DNA of 64,000 nucleotides from Ursus arctos (Eukaryota; Chordata; Mammalia; Carnivora; Ursidae): NCBI RefSeq assembly GCF_023065955.2, contig NW_026622985.1, forward strand, positions 78,357,931-78,421,930, in the 5' to 3' direction. The position numbers and the translations under genes were made by a program. This document shows, in pieces, positions 14,180 through 27,055 of the stretch. Every line of letters begins with the position of its first letter. The stretch's first letter is position 1. Below the pieces are notes generated by a model that worked only from the letters and a program-made list of their open reading frames with translations, did not search any database and had not been told where the DNA came from.

Positions 14180-16110
14180 TTAATTGAACTGTGGCAGGAA
14201 TTTTGATGCAGACCCTTCCTCACAGCCTTCTGCCCTGCATTCCACCAAAATATTGGATATACCATTCTCCATTTGCCCTTTTTACTCCTTCTCCTTCCTG
14301 CTCTATGTCCTGGGAGGCTGCTCCGTGACTATCTCACTTGAGCTCCCTCACCTCAGGCTTCCATCTGAGTTTGGCCACTGGGAGACACCAACAGAGATGG
14401 GAGGGCAGGAGACAGAAGTGAGAGTATTGATTCTCCCAACTCCTTCCCCCACCAACTTGGTGTTCCTCTACCTAAGCTCTCAACCACGGCTAGAGTTCTT
14501 ACAAGGTTATAGTGACTACTCTCTACCCTTACCCCTTCAGATTTTCCCAGTGTTGCCAATTTCTGAGTACTTCGCATCCAGTGCTGGGTCCTTTATCTGT
14601 GCTTACACCTTATAAATAGTACTTTTGTTAACCTCTCTCCCATTACCCCCTGAGTGTGCTAGAAGCCTAATATACCCACTCCTCCAGGTCTCTATAGAAG
14701 AGACATTCACTGCCATGCTTCCACATCATCAGCCCTGCCCTAACCTCTTAGTCCTTTTCCATTCATTTTCCCTTCCAGCCTTCTCTACCACTGTCCTTAC
14801 ATGACTGTTTCCTTTTTCTCTCTCAATGCCTTATAACATCAAAATTGCATCACTTGAAAACACCTGTCATTTTGCTTTTTATCGCTTATTTTCCTTGTGC
14901 TGAGTTTCCATAAAAATATAATGTGTACTTAAATTAAGGTCATATTTCCATTACCCAAATAAAGCATATTTGAGGCAATTAATTGTATAACTCAAGATAC
15001 TCATCACCATACTCTCTTTAAAAATTGCTTTAGTTTCCACTTTTTCTGATAATTGGTTTAAGAAAAAACTCTTTTACTTCTATTACATTTTCACTTGAGT
15101 CCACAGAAGAGGTTCCTACCCCCCAAACTTACTTCTCTGGAGAAGTTTTATAATGCATATTTTCTACCTAGATCTCTACCATTTACTCTACTCTCCCCAA
15201 AAGGGAGCGAGGACAGAATTGGAGGTCAGACTTTATATTTACGGGGCAAGAGTCACTAACAGGCTCTGCCTTTATTCTCTGACCTGCCCACACACATACC
15301 AGGCTTCTTTTCTCTGTATGGCTATTGACCAGGCTAGGCCTCTCTTCTTGGGAAAGAAGCCCACCCTTCCTCTCCATATTCCACGGACAACCAGGTGTTG
15401 GAGGGAAGGCCTAAAGCCTATGTCTCTGGTTAAACAAGCTGATTTCAAGTCTTCTGTGCAGGCAGAAGTGAGTCCTAAGGTTGAGATGTGGTATGGGAGT
15501 AGCAGGCACCATTTTGGCCACAAGTCCACACTAAATGCTTTCCAGTCCAGTTCTTAACAGACAGCTGTGTGTCTGAGGAAGTTATTTGATGTTTACCCAG
15601 CTGTTAATAAAACTAATTATTTGATCCACATTTAGCTAGTCATTCTGTGAATCTTGGACTTGCAAACTCTAAGACAGGCCAAAGTCTGACTTAGAACTCA
15701 AGGAAGCAAAAGTTCTATTTAGAAAAAAGAAATTCAGTTATAACCTCTTGGATATTTTAGCAAAAATAAACAAATACATATAGTAAGTATATATTTTAAA
15801 TAAGAGTTAGCAGAGATTATTTTCCTCTCATGACTGTTCCCTACTTCTAGACAGAACCCCAGATTTTTACCTGGGACTTGGCCACTCAGGAGAAGACTAT
15901 ATATTTACCCAGCCTTCTTTGCTATGATTATTAGCAGTGATGAGGGTACCTTTTGAAAAATGGTCTTAAAGGAAAAGGGAATATCTTTCTCATGCACCTC
16001 CCTCTTTCCTGTTGGCCAGAATTTGGACATGACGTCTAATGTTCAATTAGCCATTTCAGGTCATGCCCCAGTGATGGTAGAGCAAAAAAGTCACACCCTA
16101 GTCCAAGCCA
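14180..16110. other. Mostly unclassified intron sequence
   Basis: 14184-14615 contains a 143-codon plus-strand frame with no recognisable domain, in pyrimidine-rich DNA that may be old LINE. 16010-16105 ('gttggccagaatttggacat', 'gtcacaccctag') resembles a widespread ancient repeat I cannot name. No gene signal. Confidence 0.35.
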
Positions 16111-16272
16111 TCACAATGTCTGAATTCCTAAAAGCACTCGACAGCTCTTCCTGCTTCCGTTCTTGTCTCTCTCAAATCTATTCTACACCAATAACCAAAC
16201 TGATCTTTAAAAAAAATCAGATAAAATAAAAATCTTGCCCAAAGCCCTTCAATTATTTCCCATTGCTCTTAT

Positions 16273-16291
16273 AATAAAGCCCAAACTTCTT
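16273..16291 (+). repeat. Target-site duplication, left copy
   Basis: 'aataaagcccaaacttctt' is repeated exactly at 16929-16947, flanking the L1 insertion. Confidence 0.95.
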
Positions 16292-16928
16292 TTTTTAATT
16301 TTTTTTAAAGATTTTATTTATTTTTTTTTTTATTTTTTATTTTTTTAAATGATTTTTTATTATATTGTGTTAATCACCATACAGTACATCCCCGGATTCC
16401 GATGTAAAGTTTGATGCTTCATTAGTTGCGTATAACACCCAGTGCACCATGCAATACGTGCCCTCCTTACTACCCATCACCGGTCTATCCCATTCCCCCA
16501 CCCCCCTCCTCTCTGAGGCCCTCAGTTTGTTTCTCATAGTCCATAGTCTCTCATGTTTCATTCCCCCTTCTGATTACCCCCCCTTCTTTATCCCTTTCTT
16601 CCCCTACCGATCATCCTAGTTCTTACGTTCCATAGATGAGAGAAATCATATGATAATTGTCTTTCTCTGCTTGACTTATTTCACTTAGCATTATCTCCTC
16701 CAGTGCCGTCCATGTTGCTGCAAATGTTGAGAATTCGTTCTTACTGATAGCTGAGTAATATTCCATTGTATATATGGACCACAGCTTCTTAATCCATTCA
16801 TCTGTTGAAGGGCATCTCGGCTCCTTCCACGATTTAGCTATTGTGGACAATGCTGCTATGAACATTGGGGTGCATATGGCCCTTCTCTTCACTACATCTG
16901 TATCTTTGGGGTAAACACTCAGTAGTGC
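16292..16928 (-). mobile_element. 5'-truncated L1 with ORF2 C-terminus
   Basis: A minus-strand L1 copy. The poly-T side at 16292-16350 is the reversed tail, followed by the 3'UTR (from about 16360) and the ORF2 C-terminal end at 16623-16928. That last part is still open and reads SEISQAEKDNYHMISLIYGT at its end, with TFAATWTALEEIM upstream. Truncation lies inside ORF2, so it is not mobile. The perfect target duplication shows it is fairly recent. The tail also contains a CanSINE-like segment (see findings). Confidence 0.93.
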
Positions 16929-16947
16929 AATAAAGCCCAAACTTCTT
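16929..16947 (+). repeat. Target-site duplication, right copy
   Basis: Perfect 19-bp copy of 16273-16291. The length is typical for L1 endonuclease-primed insertion. Confidence 0.95.
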
Positions 16948-17344
16948 GCTGCAGGAAACTTGTGATTTGGCATCTGACATCTTTCCTTTCACTCACCTGA
17001 CCCAGCCAAGCCCTTTTTGCCCTCCAAGCTTTATGCCTATTGCTCCATATGTTTTGCCCAAGTCCTTCCAGGTTTTTCTCATGCTTCAGTCTTAGTTCAA
17101 ATGTCTCCTACCCAAACAGACCTTCCTTGATTTCCTTCCTACAGTGGTCTCCCCACCCTCATTAGTACCTCATCACCCTACTTATTTCCTTCATTACACC
17201 TGATCATAGCCTGCGTTAATTTGTGTATACCATTTCCCCTACTAAAATGCAGATTCCACAGGGGTCTTCTTTGTGTTGTTTACAACTATAACATGACCTT
17301 CTAGCACATGGTAGAGGTTCAATAAATATTCATTGAAAGAAAAA

Positions 17345-20300
17345 TTAATATATCCACCAATCAATCAAGGACCCTTTTCATTATTTTTCTCCATGCACTG
17401 TGATTTTGAAAGATTTTCCTATAAAACTATTTAAGTAAAAATTCACCCATTTCCCATTTTCTTTATTACTCAAAGATCTATTCATTTGCTAAAGTCTGAT
17501 CAGCATGAGATACCTGTTGTTACCAAGCTGAGGTGATAAAATTCCAGTTCAAATCAACTAAGTGCCATTTTAGCTGTAGCTGTGCAGGCTCATTGTAGGG
17601 AAGCATACAACTGCCACTAAGCTTTTTGAAATGCTGAAAATGGCCATGAAAATTTCATAACTACCTTGGCAAACACTTCGATCTGTCATTAAAGAAGAAT
17701 AAAAATTACATTTCTAATCAAAGACCAAAGTCAGAGATTTTAAAATTATTTGCCTCTTTTTGTTTATCTTCATCTGTAAAATGGATATTCTAGACAGGGC
17801 TGAGAGTGCTTCTATCTCCCTTAAATGGACTGTGTTTCTCCCTGCTACCATCACTGAGTCTGACTGCACATGACTGAGAGGGTAAAATGGGATATTACTG
17901 AGATGCAAAGGGGCTGAGGGACTCTTAGACACAGTAAATCTCATTCATGGTCCAAGAAGCTTATGATTCCATTCCAGCTGCCTTTTTTTTTGGACTTCCC
18001 ACTGTTTGTATATCAAAATACTGTGGGTTAGCATAAAACTTGCCTTGTCTATTCAAAACACTATGAATCCTGCATCCATTTCTCTCAGTTTCTGGTTTGA
18101 CAAAGAGTCCCTAAAGAGCCAAGACACCCCCGACAAGACTAGCAATGAGCCACCTGAAGCACAACTCAGAGGAAGCCCCTAAGAATCCTGGTAAATTTAA
18201 GTCTTCTTGTAAGACACTCATATACATCTGAGGACAGGTTTGCAGAGAGAAGACAATTTAAGACCTGAGTCACACACATCTTCACCATCAATGCCTGCCA
18301 AAAAGGTTTTTGTTCTTGTTTCTCTCTACAAAAAACCTTGTCCATTGATTGTCGAACCTAATAGTGGAGGAGGTTAGTGGGGTGGGTTCCTCATGCTGTT
18401 CAATAGCATCATTGGTTTTGTCCAGTGAAAGATCAGCTTGAAGCTATGCTCTTTCCTCAGGGGGTAGTGTTTGCCTGTGAACTTCCCCAGTAATGCCAGC
18501 CTTAGCAACAGCAGACATCACTATGATAACTTCCTGCCACCCGGTCTTGGGATGGATTTATTGTTGTTACAGAACCAGGTCCAGGAACCCATAATGATTA
18601 CAGCCATTTAACTTTGTCATTTCAGATGTGACTACTTTTCTGGTATTAAAACCACTAGCTGCTCTTGGCAAAACATGAGTATATAATCAGAAGTTAGCTA
18701 AAAATAAGGAGGTTGGAGCTAGAAGTCAATGTCGAGCACGGACCTTCCCCTCCTCACACTGTCCTGAGCTGTCATGCTCCTCTCAGCTTCCCAAAAATGA
18801 ATAAGGAGAGGAAAAGGAGAAAGGAAAAGTAGAGCCAAAGAGTGGAATAATAATGAAGAGTGATGACTATCCTCAGTTTGCTTCTAAAAACGTGAGGAAG
18901 TACTATTCTTCTCCCCAACCAAGACCTACTCAAACAATCCTGCCTGCACAATGGACAGATAGCAATATTCCCACTTGTAGAAGTTAGGGCCAAGTGTGAA
19001 ATTCAGTTCCTGGCTTTCTTCTCAGTTCAATTCCCACAGTTGACTCAAAGGGACACAAACTTTTGTGTGTTGCTACACAGCAGAGCTTAGCGAAAGAAAA
19101 GGAGAGGAAGTCTATTGAAACAGGAAATTGTGGAGGCCATGAAGAAAGAGAAAGAAAGAGACAAGGAGAGAGATTTCACTGTACTCTATTTTTATCCTTC
19201 TCCCAACATCAGCTCATTCAGAGTAAGCAAACTCTATCTACACACCCACACTGAAAGGGCCTGTGGTTAATTAACATAGCTGAGTATAGCATGATGTTGG
19301 TACTTTTAAGGTCACAAGTTTAATTTCATTATGGGCCAGGATGCAGACTGTACCCCTCACCAGAACCTTCCTCCTCACAAATACAGAGCACAGATAACAA
19401 AGCCAACCGGAGAAGGGAGAGACAAGGTCAATTCATTCTCACTCCTAGATAAATAATTCAAAGATGGCTTGCTACTGATGTGAATTTGAAATTTCAGAGG
19501 CAAATATGAAGAGCTAGTCATAGGAGGCACACTTTTTTCAAAACATAAAGAGTACATTTTTGTACATGTATATACCTGAAAGTATAAACATATATTATAC
19601 TACAAAGTCAATTCTTGGTTTCAGGTAATCCATTTGGATATTCTACTGAATTGTAATAGGGTACATTTTTTCACCACTTTTGCAAAGGTATCGTATGAGT
19701 CAGGGAAGTGGCACACTCAAATTAAGGTAACTCCAGGAGGGTTCATAAAGGGACTGTTTTCAAGGCAGGGGCAGTATTTAGGCAATGGCAGTGTAAAGCC
19801 AAAATCCAGTAAAAGTCAGAAGCAAACAGTTGCCACCCCTGGGCCCTAAGGGCTAGAGAAGGGAGCAGTTACAGAAAGCAGAAGGCATCATGAATGAAAG
19901 TCATCTTGAGAAAAGCAATCATTTCCCTGGGGAGACACAGCCAACCCCTGGTAACTCCACAGAAAGGGATTCAAAAGAATTATACCCTGACCTCCTGCTG
20001 GCTCTCTCCTTGACCAAACTCACTGAAAATCAAGGAGTAAGAGAACATGTTGATGTTGTCTGGACAGAGTTGTCTCCCAACACAGTGAACAGAAGGAAAA
20101 GAGAGAAAGATGGTGGATACGAGGGGCAAGCAGACACAATCCATCTCAAGTATCATTCATCACTGATCATTAGACACTTTAAATAAATTTAGGTACAACT
20201 GTGCAGATTTCCACTTTCCTATGTTATATTATTTTTTCATAACTTGATGATTTCAAATACTTTTGGCAGAACATCTACACTAAGACATTTTGGTTTGGCT

Positions 20301-20930
20301 ATTGGAAATTCAACCCCTAAAACTAACCAATTCAGTTAAACTTTCTTTGGAAAAAGGGGTAATGCTCTGTTTGAAAAAGAACAGTAATGATGTTAATCAA
20401 ATTGGTAATGACATTCTAACCTGTTTATTTAAATGAAAGACAAGCAATCTGTGAACATGAAAAAATTTACATATAAACAGCCATAATTATACCCTATAAG
20501 ATTAATAAACTTTTTTTATGGCTGCTAATTACATTTTACAATGAGAAAGCATAGTAGCTCCTAAGGGAAAGAGTTGTTATAATCTATCAAGTCACTAGTA
20601 GTGTGGGAATTTTAAAGCCTAACCACCCTGCATATATTCATCCAAAAGTCCTAATAGTAAGTTGGATTTAAAACCTTCGCTTTTTAAGGAAGGGACTTTA
20701 ATATTCCAACTAGTTCTATAGTTCTTCTAATTTATGGCTTCTCCTGACCTTCAATTTTTCCTTATTCAAAAAACAAGTGAACACTATTTTTTTTCTAATT
20801 TCCATACATTTCAGTACACTGTAATTTCTAGAAAATGATAACCAGCAAACTAAAAAGGTTAATTCAATACACACACTTTTTCTGATTAGTGGTTAAATTA
20901 AATATAATGCCTTTTTAACGGTTACTTTTT
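17345..20930. other. Long largely unclassified intron stretch
   Basis: About 3.6 kb with no confident repeat and no splice-flanked coding frame. Several short frames of 60-98 codons (for example 19890-20186) show no domain. Confidence 0.4.
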
Positions 20931-20934
20931 GATT

Positions 20935-21225
20935 AGTCCATTCAACAAATTAGCTCCCACTATGTTCCAAACACTATGGCAGGCTCTGGATATAGGGCAG
21001 CAAACAACACATGGTCCTTCCACCCCCACGAAGCATATGGTCAGATGAAAAAGACAGGCATTAAAGAAACAATCACCTAAATAAACATTTAACAGCAATT
21101 GTAATAAGCACTGGGAAAGAGAAGCGTAGGCTGAAAAGAGTAACAGGGTAACTCATCAGCTCTGAGGGGGACTGGGAAGACTTCCCTGAGGAAATGACAT
21201 TAAGCTGACACATGAAAAGTGAGGG
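20935..21225 (-). mobile_element. L2 LINE, 3' part
   Basis: The plus strand shows reverse L2: 'ccactatgttccaaacacta', 'ggcagcaaacaacacatggt', 'taataagcactgggaaagag', 'gacttccctgaggaaatgac' and 'aagctgacacatgaa'. Confidence 0.8.
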
Positions 21226-21229
21226 AAAA

Positions 21230-23190
21230 AAGGAAAGGAACACTGAACACCAGCCACAGATTGTCTCTCACTTCAGCATTCCTTCAGATGTGTAAACCAC
21301 CCAATTTGTACAAGTGAGGAGGAGGGCCAGTCGACTGACAGGTACTTAATTTTAGAAACTTGCCACAGGCTGCATAAAATTATAACAAAGACCACCACTC
21401 CCCATGCTTTTTACACATACTATTTTCAACCAGTATATGCATAATCTGGGTTCTCATATCAGAACTATTTAAGAAAATAACTATGTAATTATCGGCAAGA
21501 AACTGTGTTATGCTCTCATAGATCCTGAGGTTTATAAGGGTCAGGAATGAATGAACAAATGAACGGATAGATGGGAAATGAAGGAATGGATAAATCCAGC
21601 AGAAACTAAGCCCATAGGGGGAAAAAAACAACTTTAAGACAAGGGCACAGGGGGAACAAAAGCATACTTTGTATTACTTATAAGCTCTGATATTTGCTTC
21701 CTTTAGGAAAGTAAAAAAGTGATTGAAAAGTAAAAGAAACACTTCATTTTCACTCAGGCAGTGAAGGCTTGCGATAGGATTTCAAAAGACATGAGAAGCA
21801 GGTTAGAAATAACCCAGGAGGAGAATAATTTGGGCTTTTTCCCCCTTACAAGATAATATACGTTTCAGCACCTCTCAGGAGGAGGAAAGAGAAATAAATG
21901 AATCTGTCCACCTCTGAAAACTCTGCTCAGTGACCCAGCATCCCAGAGAGACAAGGAGAATGTCATCCCCTGATTTCATTATTTCTAACTACCACTGCCA
22001 TGATTCCACTGTATTCCAGAGTAAAATGTACCTTCTCGAAAAAGTTTTCATGCACCTTGGGATTTTGAAATGAAATCTATCTCTAAGTATTCTTTTAAAC
22101 AAAAGGTGGGGAACACTTCTCAATGAGATCCTTAGGACAATAAAAATTTTCTGTAAAGAGGTTTTTTTTTTTTTTTACATGAGTACAAAAAACTGACCAA
22201 TTATGATTTGTTACATTAGAAAAACCAAAATGATGCTGTGGCACGTTCTTAGCATCATTTGCTAAATCACTTAAAAATTTAACTCTCCCACCCATTCATT
22301 CCCATCACTGCTGACTTAAAACTATCACCTAGCATTTAATTTTCCTCTTCTGCTGATTTCTTTGCTGTGCAATCACCGCTGTGGTTGAATTTTTCCCCCA
22401 AGCATGTCAGCAGTAACACATTAAAAAAATAAATAGTAATTATAACCAAGGAATTGAAGTCAATAAACCTTAAGCTGGCAAATAGGCCATTTAGACTCGC
22501 ATTTTATCACTCAATAATAAAGGATTTGAATCTGGAAAATAAGGTAGAATGTTGATAAGGACATTTGTCTGTGTCAATAAGCTTCCCACTTGACAATTTC
22601 TTGGAATTTCAGTGATTACCCACATTCACTTATATCCTGGTTTTCAGCTGATTATTTATCCCCCAGCTGGCATTCAGGTACTGATTCTGAACACCAAAAC
22701 CAAATACCACTGGAAATTTTCATTTCCTTTATGTTGTCTAAGCTAGTGAACTCAGTATGTTAGAAGGGAGTGCATATGAGGCTAAAGGTTTTAGTTACAG
22801 CTCCATTTACATAGGAAAAAACCCCACCACATTCCAAAGACCAAATAGTTGATTTCAAAAATGGCCATCATTGGATAATAGCAAAAGTAGATGAAAGAAT
22901 GCAAATGAGTCATATTCTATTATCCTACTACACACTGAAGAATGTGCCAAGCACATGTTCCTCTGCCAAACAATATCATTATCATCTTAGTATCCAAAGG
23001 GCAGCACATTAAGTTTCTCCAAAGTGGACTAATTAGCCCTTTTATTACCATCTCTGCCCCATCCACAGGGGAGAGCTAGCTTACTGCTCCTGATAAACAT
23101 CCTGTATGTGTCATATCCCATCTGCTCACCTAACTAATGAAACTCTGTGTGTGCACGTGTATGTATGTGTCCATACCTGTACATATGGAT
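21230..23190. other. Mostly repeat-free intron segment
   Basis: 22300-22720 is free of recognised repeats and contains balanced-composition blocks such as 'gcaatcaccgctgtggttga' and 'ccagctggcattcaggtact'. It is a candidate conserved non-coding segment. Nothing coding was found. Confidence 0.35.
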
Positions 23191-23194
23191 GTGT

Positions 23195-23430
23195 GTTTGG
23201 TTGGTTTCGCCAACATTTATTTAGCATGTTGTACTGGCCAAGAACTTGCTAAGTGCTCTATCACAATTTTATGGATGAGAAAACTGAGACCTGGAGAAGT
23301 TTAATAACTTGCTTGAAGCTAAATAATTTGTCCATGGTAGAATGGGATTCAAACACAGGCAGTGTGAATCTTGACTCATCTCTTAAACACCTCTACCCTC
23401 TACTACCTCAGGTCTATTTTAAAATGTTCA
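23195..23430 (-). mobile_element. MIR SINE
   Basis: Reverse MIR landmarks: 'tatggatgagaaaactgaga', 'agtttaataacttgcttgaa', 'gggattcaaacacaggcagt'. Confidence 0.75.
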
Positions 23431-23859
23431 TTCTTCAGTAGCTTTGCCTCCCATGAGTGCTCACTTTCCTAAAAATGCAACCACAGTTTCCTGTTCCCAC
23501 CTTTTCTAGTCACATACACAACTCTCTCAGGGTCTCAGGTCATGATTCTGCTAGAGCTTGGACACTACCATCACCACGTAGGTCTTCATAGTGAAAAGGA
23601 AATACAAACATTTCCTATAAGCAAATATGATCTCCCTCCCTTGGTTTCTATCAATTGCTATAGTCCCTTATGTGGAGGGAGACTTCCTAGCCCAGTTGGG
23701 TACCAGCAAATTGGTCAGAGAGAGTGTAGGCACATGTAAAGTTTAAGCAGTTTGGGCAGCAATCATCTAGGTTCACAAGGGCATTCAGGAGCCAAGGGGA
23801 TAGTTGAGGCCCAAAGACCAGATAAAGCATGGCAAAAACAAGGGGTGATTAGCAGAGGC

Positions 23860-24090
23860 GGAAATCAGGAAAGGTAGAAGACTGAAGGGTATTCCAGGCA
23901 GAGGGGACAGTATTTGATGGAAACCAACAATGAAAGAATATGCTTATGAAAAGCAAGCAATTCAGTGGTCTTTGTACAAAGTGTTCCTGAGACCAGTTCA
24001 GTCTGGTTTTCTGTTTGGTTTTGGTTTTCATTTCAACAAGCACTTGTTAATCACTTACTATATGCCAATAATCTTACTTGGCTTCTATGA
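23860..24090 (-). mobile_element. L2 fragments
   Basis: 'gggtattccaggcagagggg' and 'aagcacttgttaatcactta' followed by 'ctatatgcca' are reverse L2 phrases. The DNA between them is too diverged to assign. Confidence 0.4.
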
Positions 24091-24734
24091 AAAATCACTC
24101 TCCCAATTTTCCTCATAAATCTCTATCTCCTTTGTTGGCTATTATTCCTGTGTTTCTTCCTTTAACTGTTAGTCTTCTTTAGGATATGATCTATGTTCTC
24201 TTTTCTTTTCACTTCACATCCACTCCAAATCTATCCACCCAGTATAAATCTTTTTTTCTGACCTCCACACCCATGCTCTTGAAATATCTTGAGTGTCCAA
24301 CTGGTATGTTGAAGGATGTCCAAAACTTATTACATCTTTACCAGCATAAACTGGAAGCCAACTGGTATACCAAAAGTCTCAAACCACATCAAGCTGATCA
24401 GCCTGATTCCAAATTTATGTAAGTGCTACATACTTTATTGTGTGTAACAATTTCTAACTGCACAGTACTGAGTGTTTTCCTTCTACAGCATAAAATGCAT
24501 GACTTTGGTCTATCTTGTCTGGCCCTCATCTTTCCTGTGTTTTCTAGTGGTCAGGTTAGCCACCATAAATGAAGACTTTAAAAAAAAATAAATTTAATTC
24601 CTAGTTTCCCTGAGAGGAGAGAAATATGCTTTGATATGTGCTTGGTATGAAAGATATAGTCACATTCCAAAAGACTGATTTACTAGCATTGACTACAATA
24701 TCTGTAGTCAATGAAGTTTTCTCTATAATCTTGC

Positions 24735-24897
24735 TGCTCAGTGTTGTCAGCAAACCCACAGCACCAGGACCACCTGGGAGCTGCTTAGCAATGCAGAACC
24801 TCAGGCCCCACCCCAGACTTACTGAATGAGAATCTGTATTTTAACAAGATCTCCAGGTGGTTCCTGTGCACAATAAAGTTGGAGAAGCACTGCTCTA
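24735..24897 (+). mobile_element. MER5A-type hAT element
   Basis: Landmarks: 'accaggaccacctgggagct', 'tactgaatgagaatctgtat', 'ttttaacaagatctccaggt' and the terminal 'gagaagcactgctct'. It is a short non-autonomous DNA transposon. Confidence 0.75.
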
Positions 24898-24899
24898 AT

Positions 24900-26590
24900 C
24901 TTAAACATTGAATGTGTACTCAGGAGCCCTGTATTTTCTTTTGAAAATTTTGATATCATACTCAAAGGGATTTAAATGCATTCATTGCAAGGATTATTTT
25001 GGTAGATCTTGATGTTATCATCATGAGGAGATATAAAAGCTACCACTAAGCCCAATTTATGAAGAAGTTGGTATCTTAAATGTGATGTTCACTTCCACTA
25101 AGGTGAACAACATCTCCTAACAAGCCAGAAATTTCTTTTCAAAAATATCCCACTACTCACAAATTGTAATCATATTTTAAGAGTACTGTGTTTCAGTACT
25201 TGCAACAAATGCTGGCATGAAGTTTATTTTTAGTGTCATGGTTAATCTATAGACCAGTGAATACATCATGTCGAGCGTTGAGTGTAAGAAGTTTTTAAAA
25301 CATGTTGCTTACTTATTTGAAAATAACAGATGCATTTTTGAAAAACAAAAGTTTGACAAAGGCTGCATGACTGAAAGATAAATTTAAGATGCAATGTACC
25401 TTGTCATCAATAAACTTCCCTTAGCATTCATATGCAGTCATTTTTATCTGACTCTTATTCCTCTAGAAAAACCATGAAAGAATTTTTTTTCCTTTTTTCC
25501 TCCTTTTTTTCTGCTTTCGTGCCCTCCACAAGAGCGGTCAAGCCTATGTTCCCTAGAGAATAAACAGGCTTTGTTTTCAGAAGCCTTAGCTTACAGAAGC
25601 TGTATATCTGAATTCTCTAGAGAAGGAGGGTCACCCAAGGTTTGAAGAGAAGGAATTAGAGATGGAGGGAGAGAGCAGTGCAGTGCTTCATCAGTGACTG
25701 GGCAGGATGGAGATCTTCATTTTGCTCCTTCCAATGTATGAGAACCCAGGAACCTCATCAAAGAAGCTCTTTACCTGTGTTTGCCATGGAAGGAACAGAG
25801 TCACTGCCTTTTAATAGCCCGTGGGCTATTAACAGCATCTCCATAGTGAACATCTCTGCAGCACTTGAAACTGAAGTATAGGCCCCAAATATGACCACGA
25901 TTGAATTTCTTGACATTCTAGTCGATGTGGATCAGTGCTAGAGTTACCTGGTATAGAAGAAAAAAGTTGCTTGCCCTTGAGTTTTAAAGAACAACTATAT
26001 TCCTTACAACTTACTACCCTATCAGACGGTAGGCTTGTGAGCTAAGACTCTAGAATACACTTACTCTTTAGCAGATTCTAGGAAAGTACTTTGTACACAG
26101 TAGATGATCCATGTATGTTATTGATTAACTGCCAAGTAGTGACAGTAAAACAACTCAGGATTCCTGACTTTCAATATCTGCAGGCTACCTGGTAACATTG
26201 CTTCTCAGAAGCATTCCACATTTTTGGTGCTTAAATGAAAATATACTTTTATTTTTTTATGAAGAGCTAACTCCTTTTTCATAGACCATAACTTAGATAT
26301 ATGAAGACATTTATTGTCTTTCCAATTCTCTCTAATTTTCTAAATAATCTAAATATGTAAATGTTTTCATAATGGTTTGCCAGAAACTGTATGTAAATAT
26401 CATTGGGCTCTTTTTTAAAAAAGGAAGCAAAAAAGGAAAGAAAATAAAACCTTTCAGGCACTTCTGTCTTGAAAAATAATATTATTTCAACCTCAAACTT
26501 GATGAGACTTATATATTGCTTTTTAGATGCCCTGTATTTTTTTTAATTCTAAGGAATGAAATTTGAGAAAGTTTAAAGCAGTTTCTAATG
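24900..26590. other. Unclassified intron sequence
   Basis: No coding exon seen. 26020-26135 has a possible old L2/MIR 3' end ('aagtactttgtacacagtag'). A perfect 22-bp palindrome lies at 25811-25832. Confidence 0.4.
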
Positions 26591-26615
26591 TCATTTAAGA
26601 ATATAATCTACCTTA

Positions 26616-26800
26616 GGGTACCTGAGTGGCTCAGTCATTTAAGCATCTGCCTTTGGCTCAGGTCATGATCTCGGGGTCCTGGTATCAAGCCCTGGGTAGG
26701 GCTCCCTGCTCAGCGGGGAGTCTGCTTCTCCCTCTTCATCTCCTTCTGTGCTCTCCCTCTCTTGCCTTCTCTCAAATAAATAATTAAAACCTTTTAAAAA
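26616..26800 (+). mobile_element. CanSINE (tRNA-Lys-derived SINE)
   Basis: The head 'gggtacctgagtggctcagt' and 'ggctcaggtcatgatctcgg' show the tRNA-related part. The tail is 'ctcaaataaataattaaaac'. Exact 19-bp target duplications 'aagaatataatctacctta' lie at 26597-26615 and 26801-26819. Confidence 0.96.
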
Positions 26801-26896
26801 AAGAATATAATCTACCTTAAATTAGGACTGGGAATACTGAAAATGTAGACTTTTTTTCCTTCTTAAATAGAGTGGGACAAGTCAGATTCAAGGTGG

Positions 26897-26897
<1 letters not shown>

Positions 26898-26927
<30 letters not shown>
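26898..26927 (+). repeat. Poly-T tract
   Basis: An uninterrupted T run of about 30 bases between two CanSINEs. No element body is attached that I recognise. Confidence 0.9.
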
Positions 26928-26929
<2 letters not shown>

Positions 26930-27055
26930 CAGGACAAATACAAAGGAAGAGGAAGAATCAGAAAGATTGAAAGATGGGAGAAAAACATTTTTCAATAAGT
27001 AATGAAGACACTATTTTCTGCAGAGGGGTCAAGAAGAGTAAGAAGGTTAAATACT

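Larger units (their letters stand above)
16115..17340 (+). mobile_element. L2 LINE split by an L1 insertion
   Basis: The left part has 'aaagcccttcaattatttcc' and 'aataaagcccaaacttctt'. After the L1 it resumes with 'ttggcatctgacatctttcc', 'cttatttccttcattacacc' and ends at the typical L2 3' end 'gaggttcaataaatattcat'. The two halves join seamlessly once the insert and one target copy are removed. Confidence 0.85.

Noticed and set aside
16623..16973. 116-codon frame on the minus strand
   Set aside because: L1 ORF2 C-terminus joined by chance to flanking L2 sequence. The true L1 part ends at 16928.
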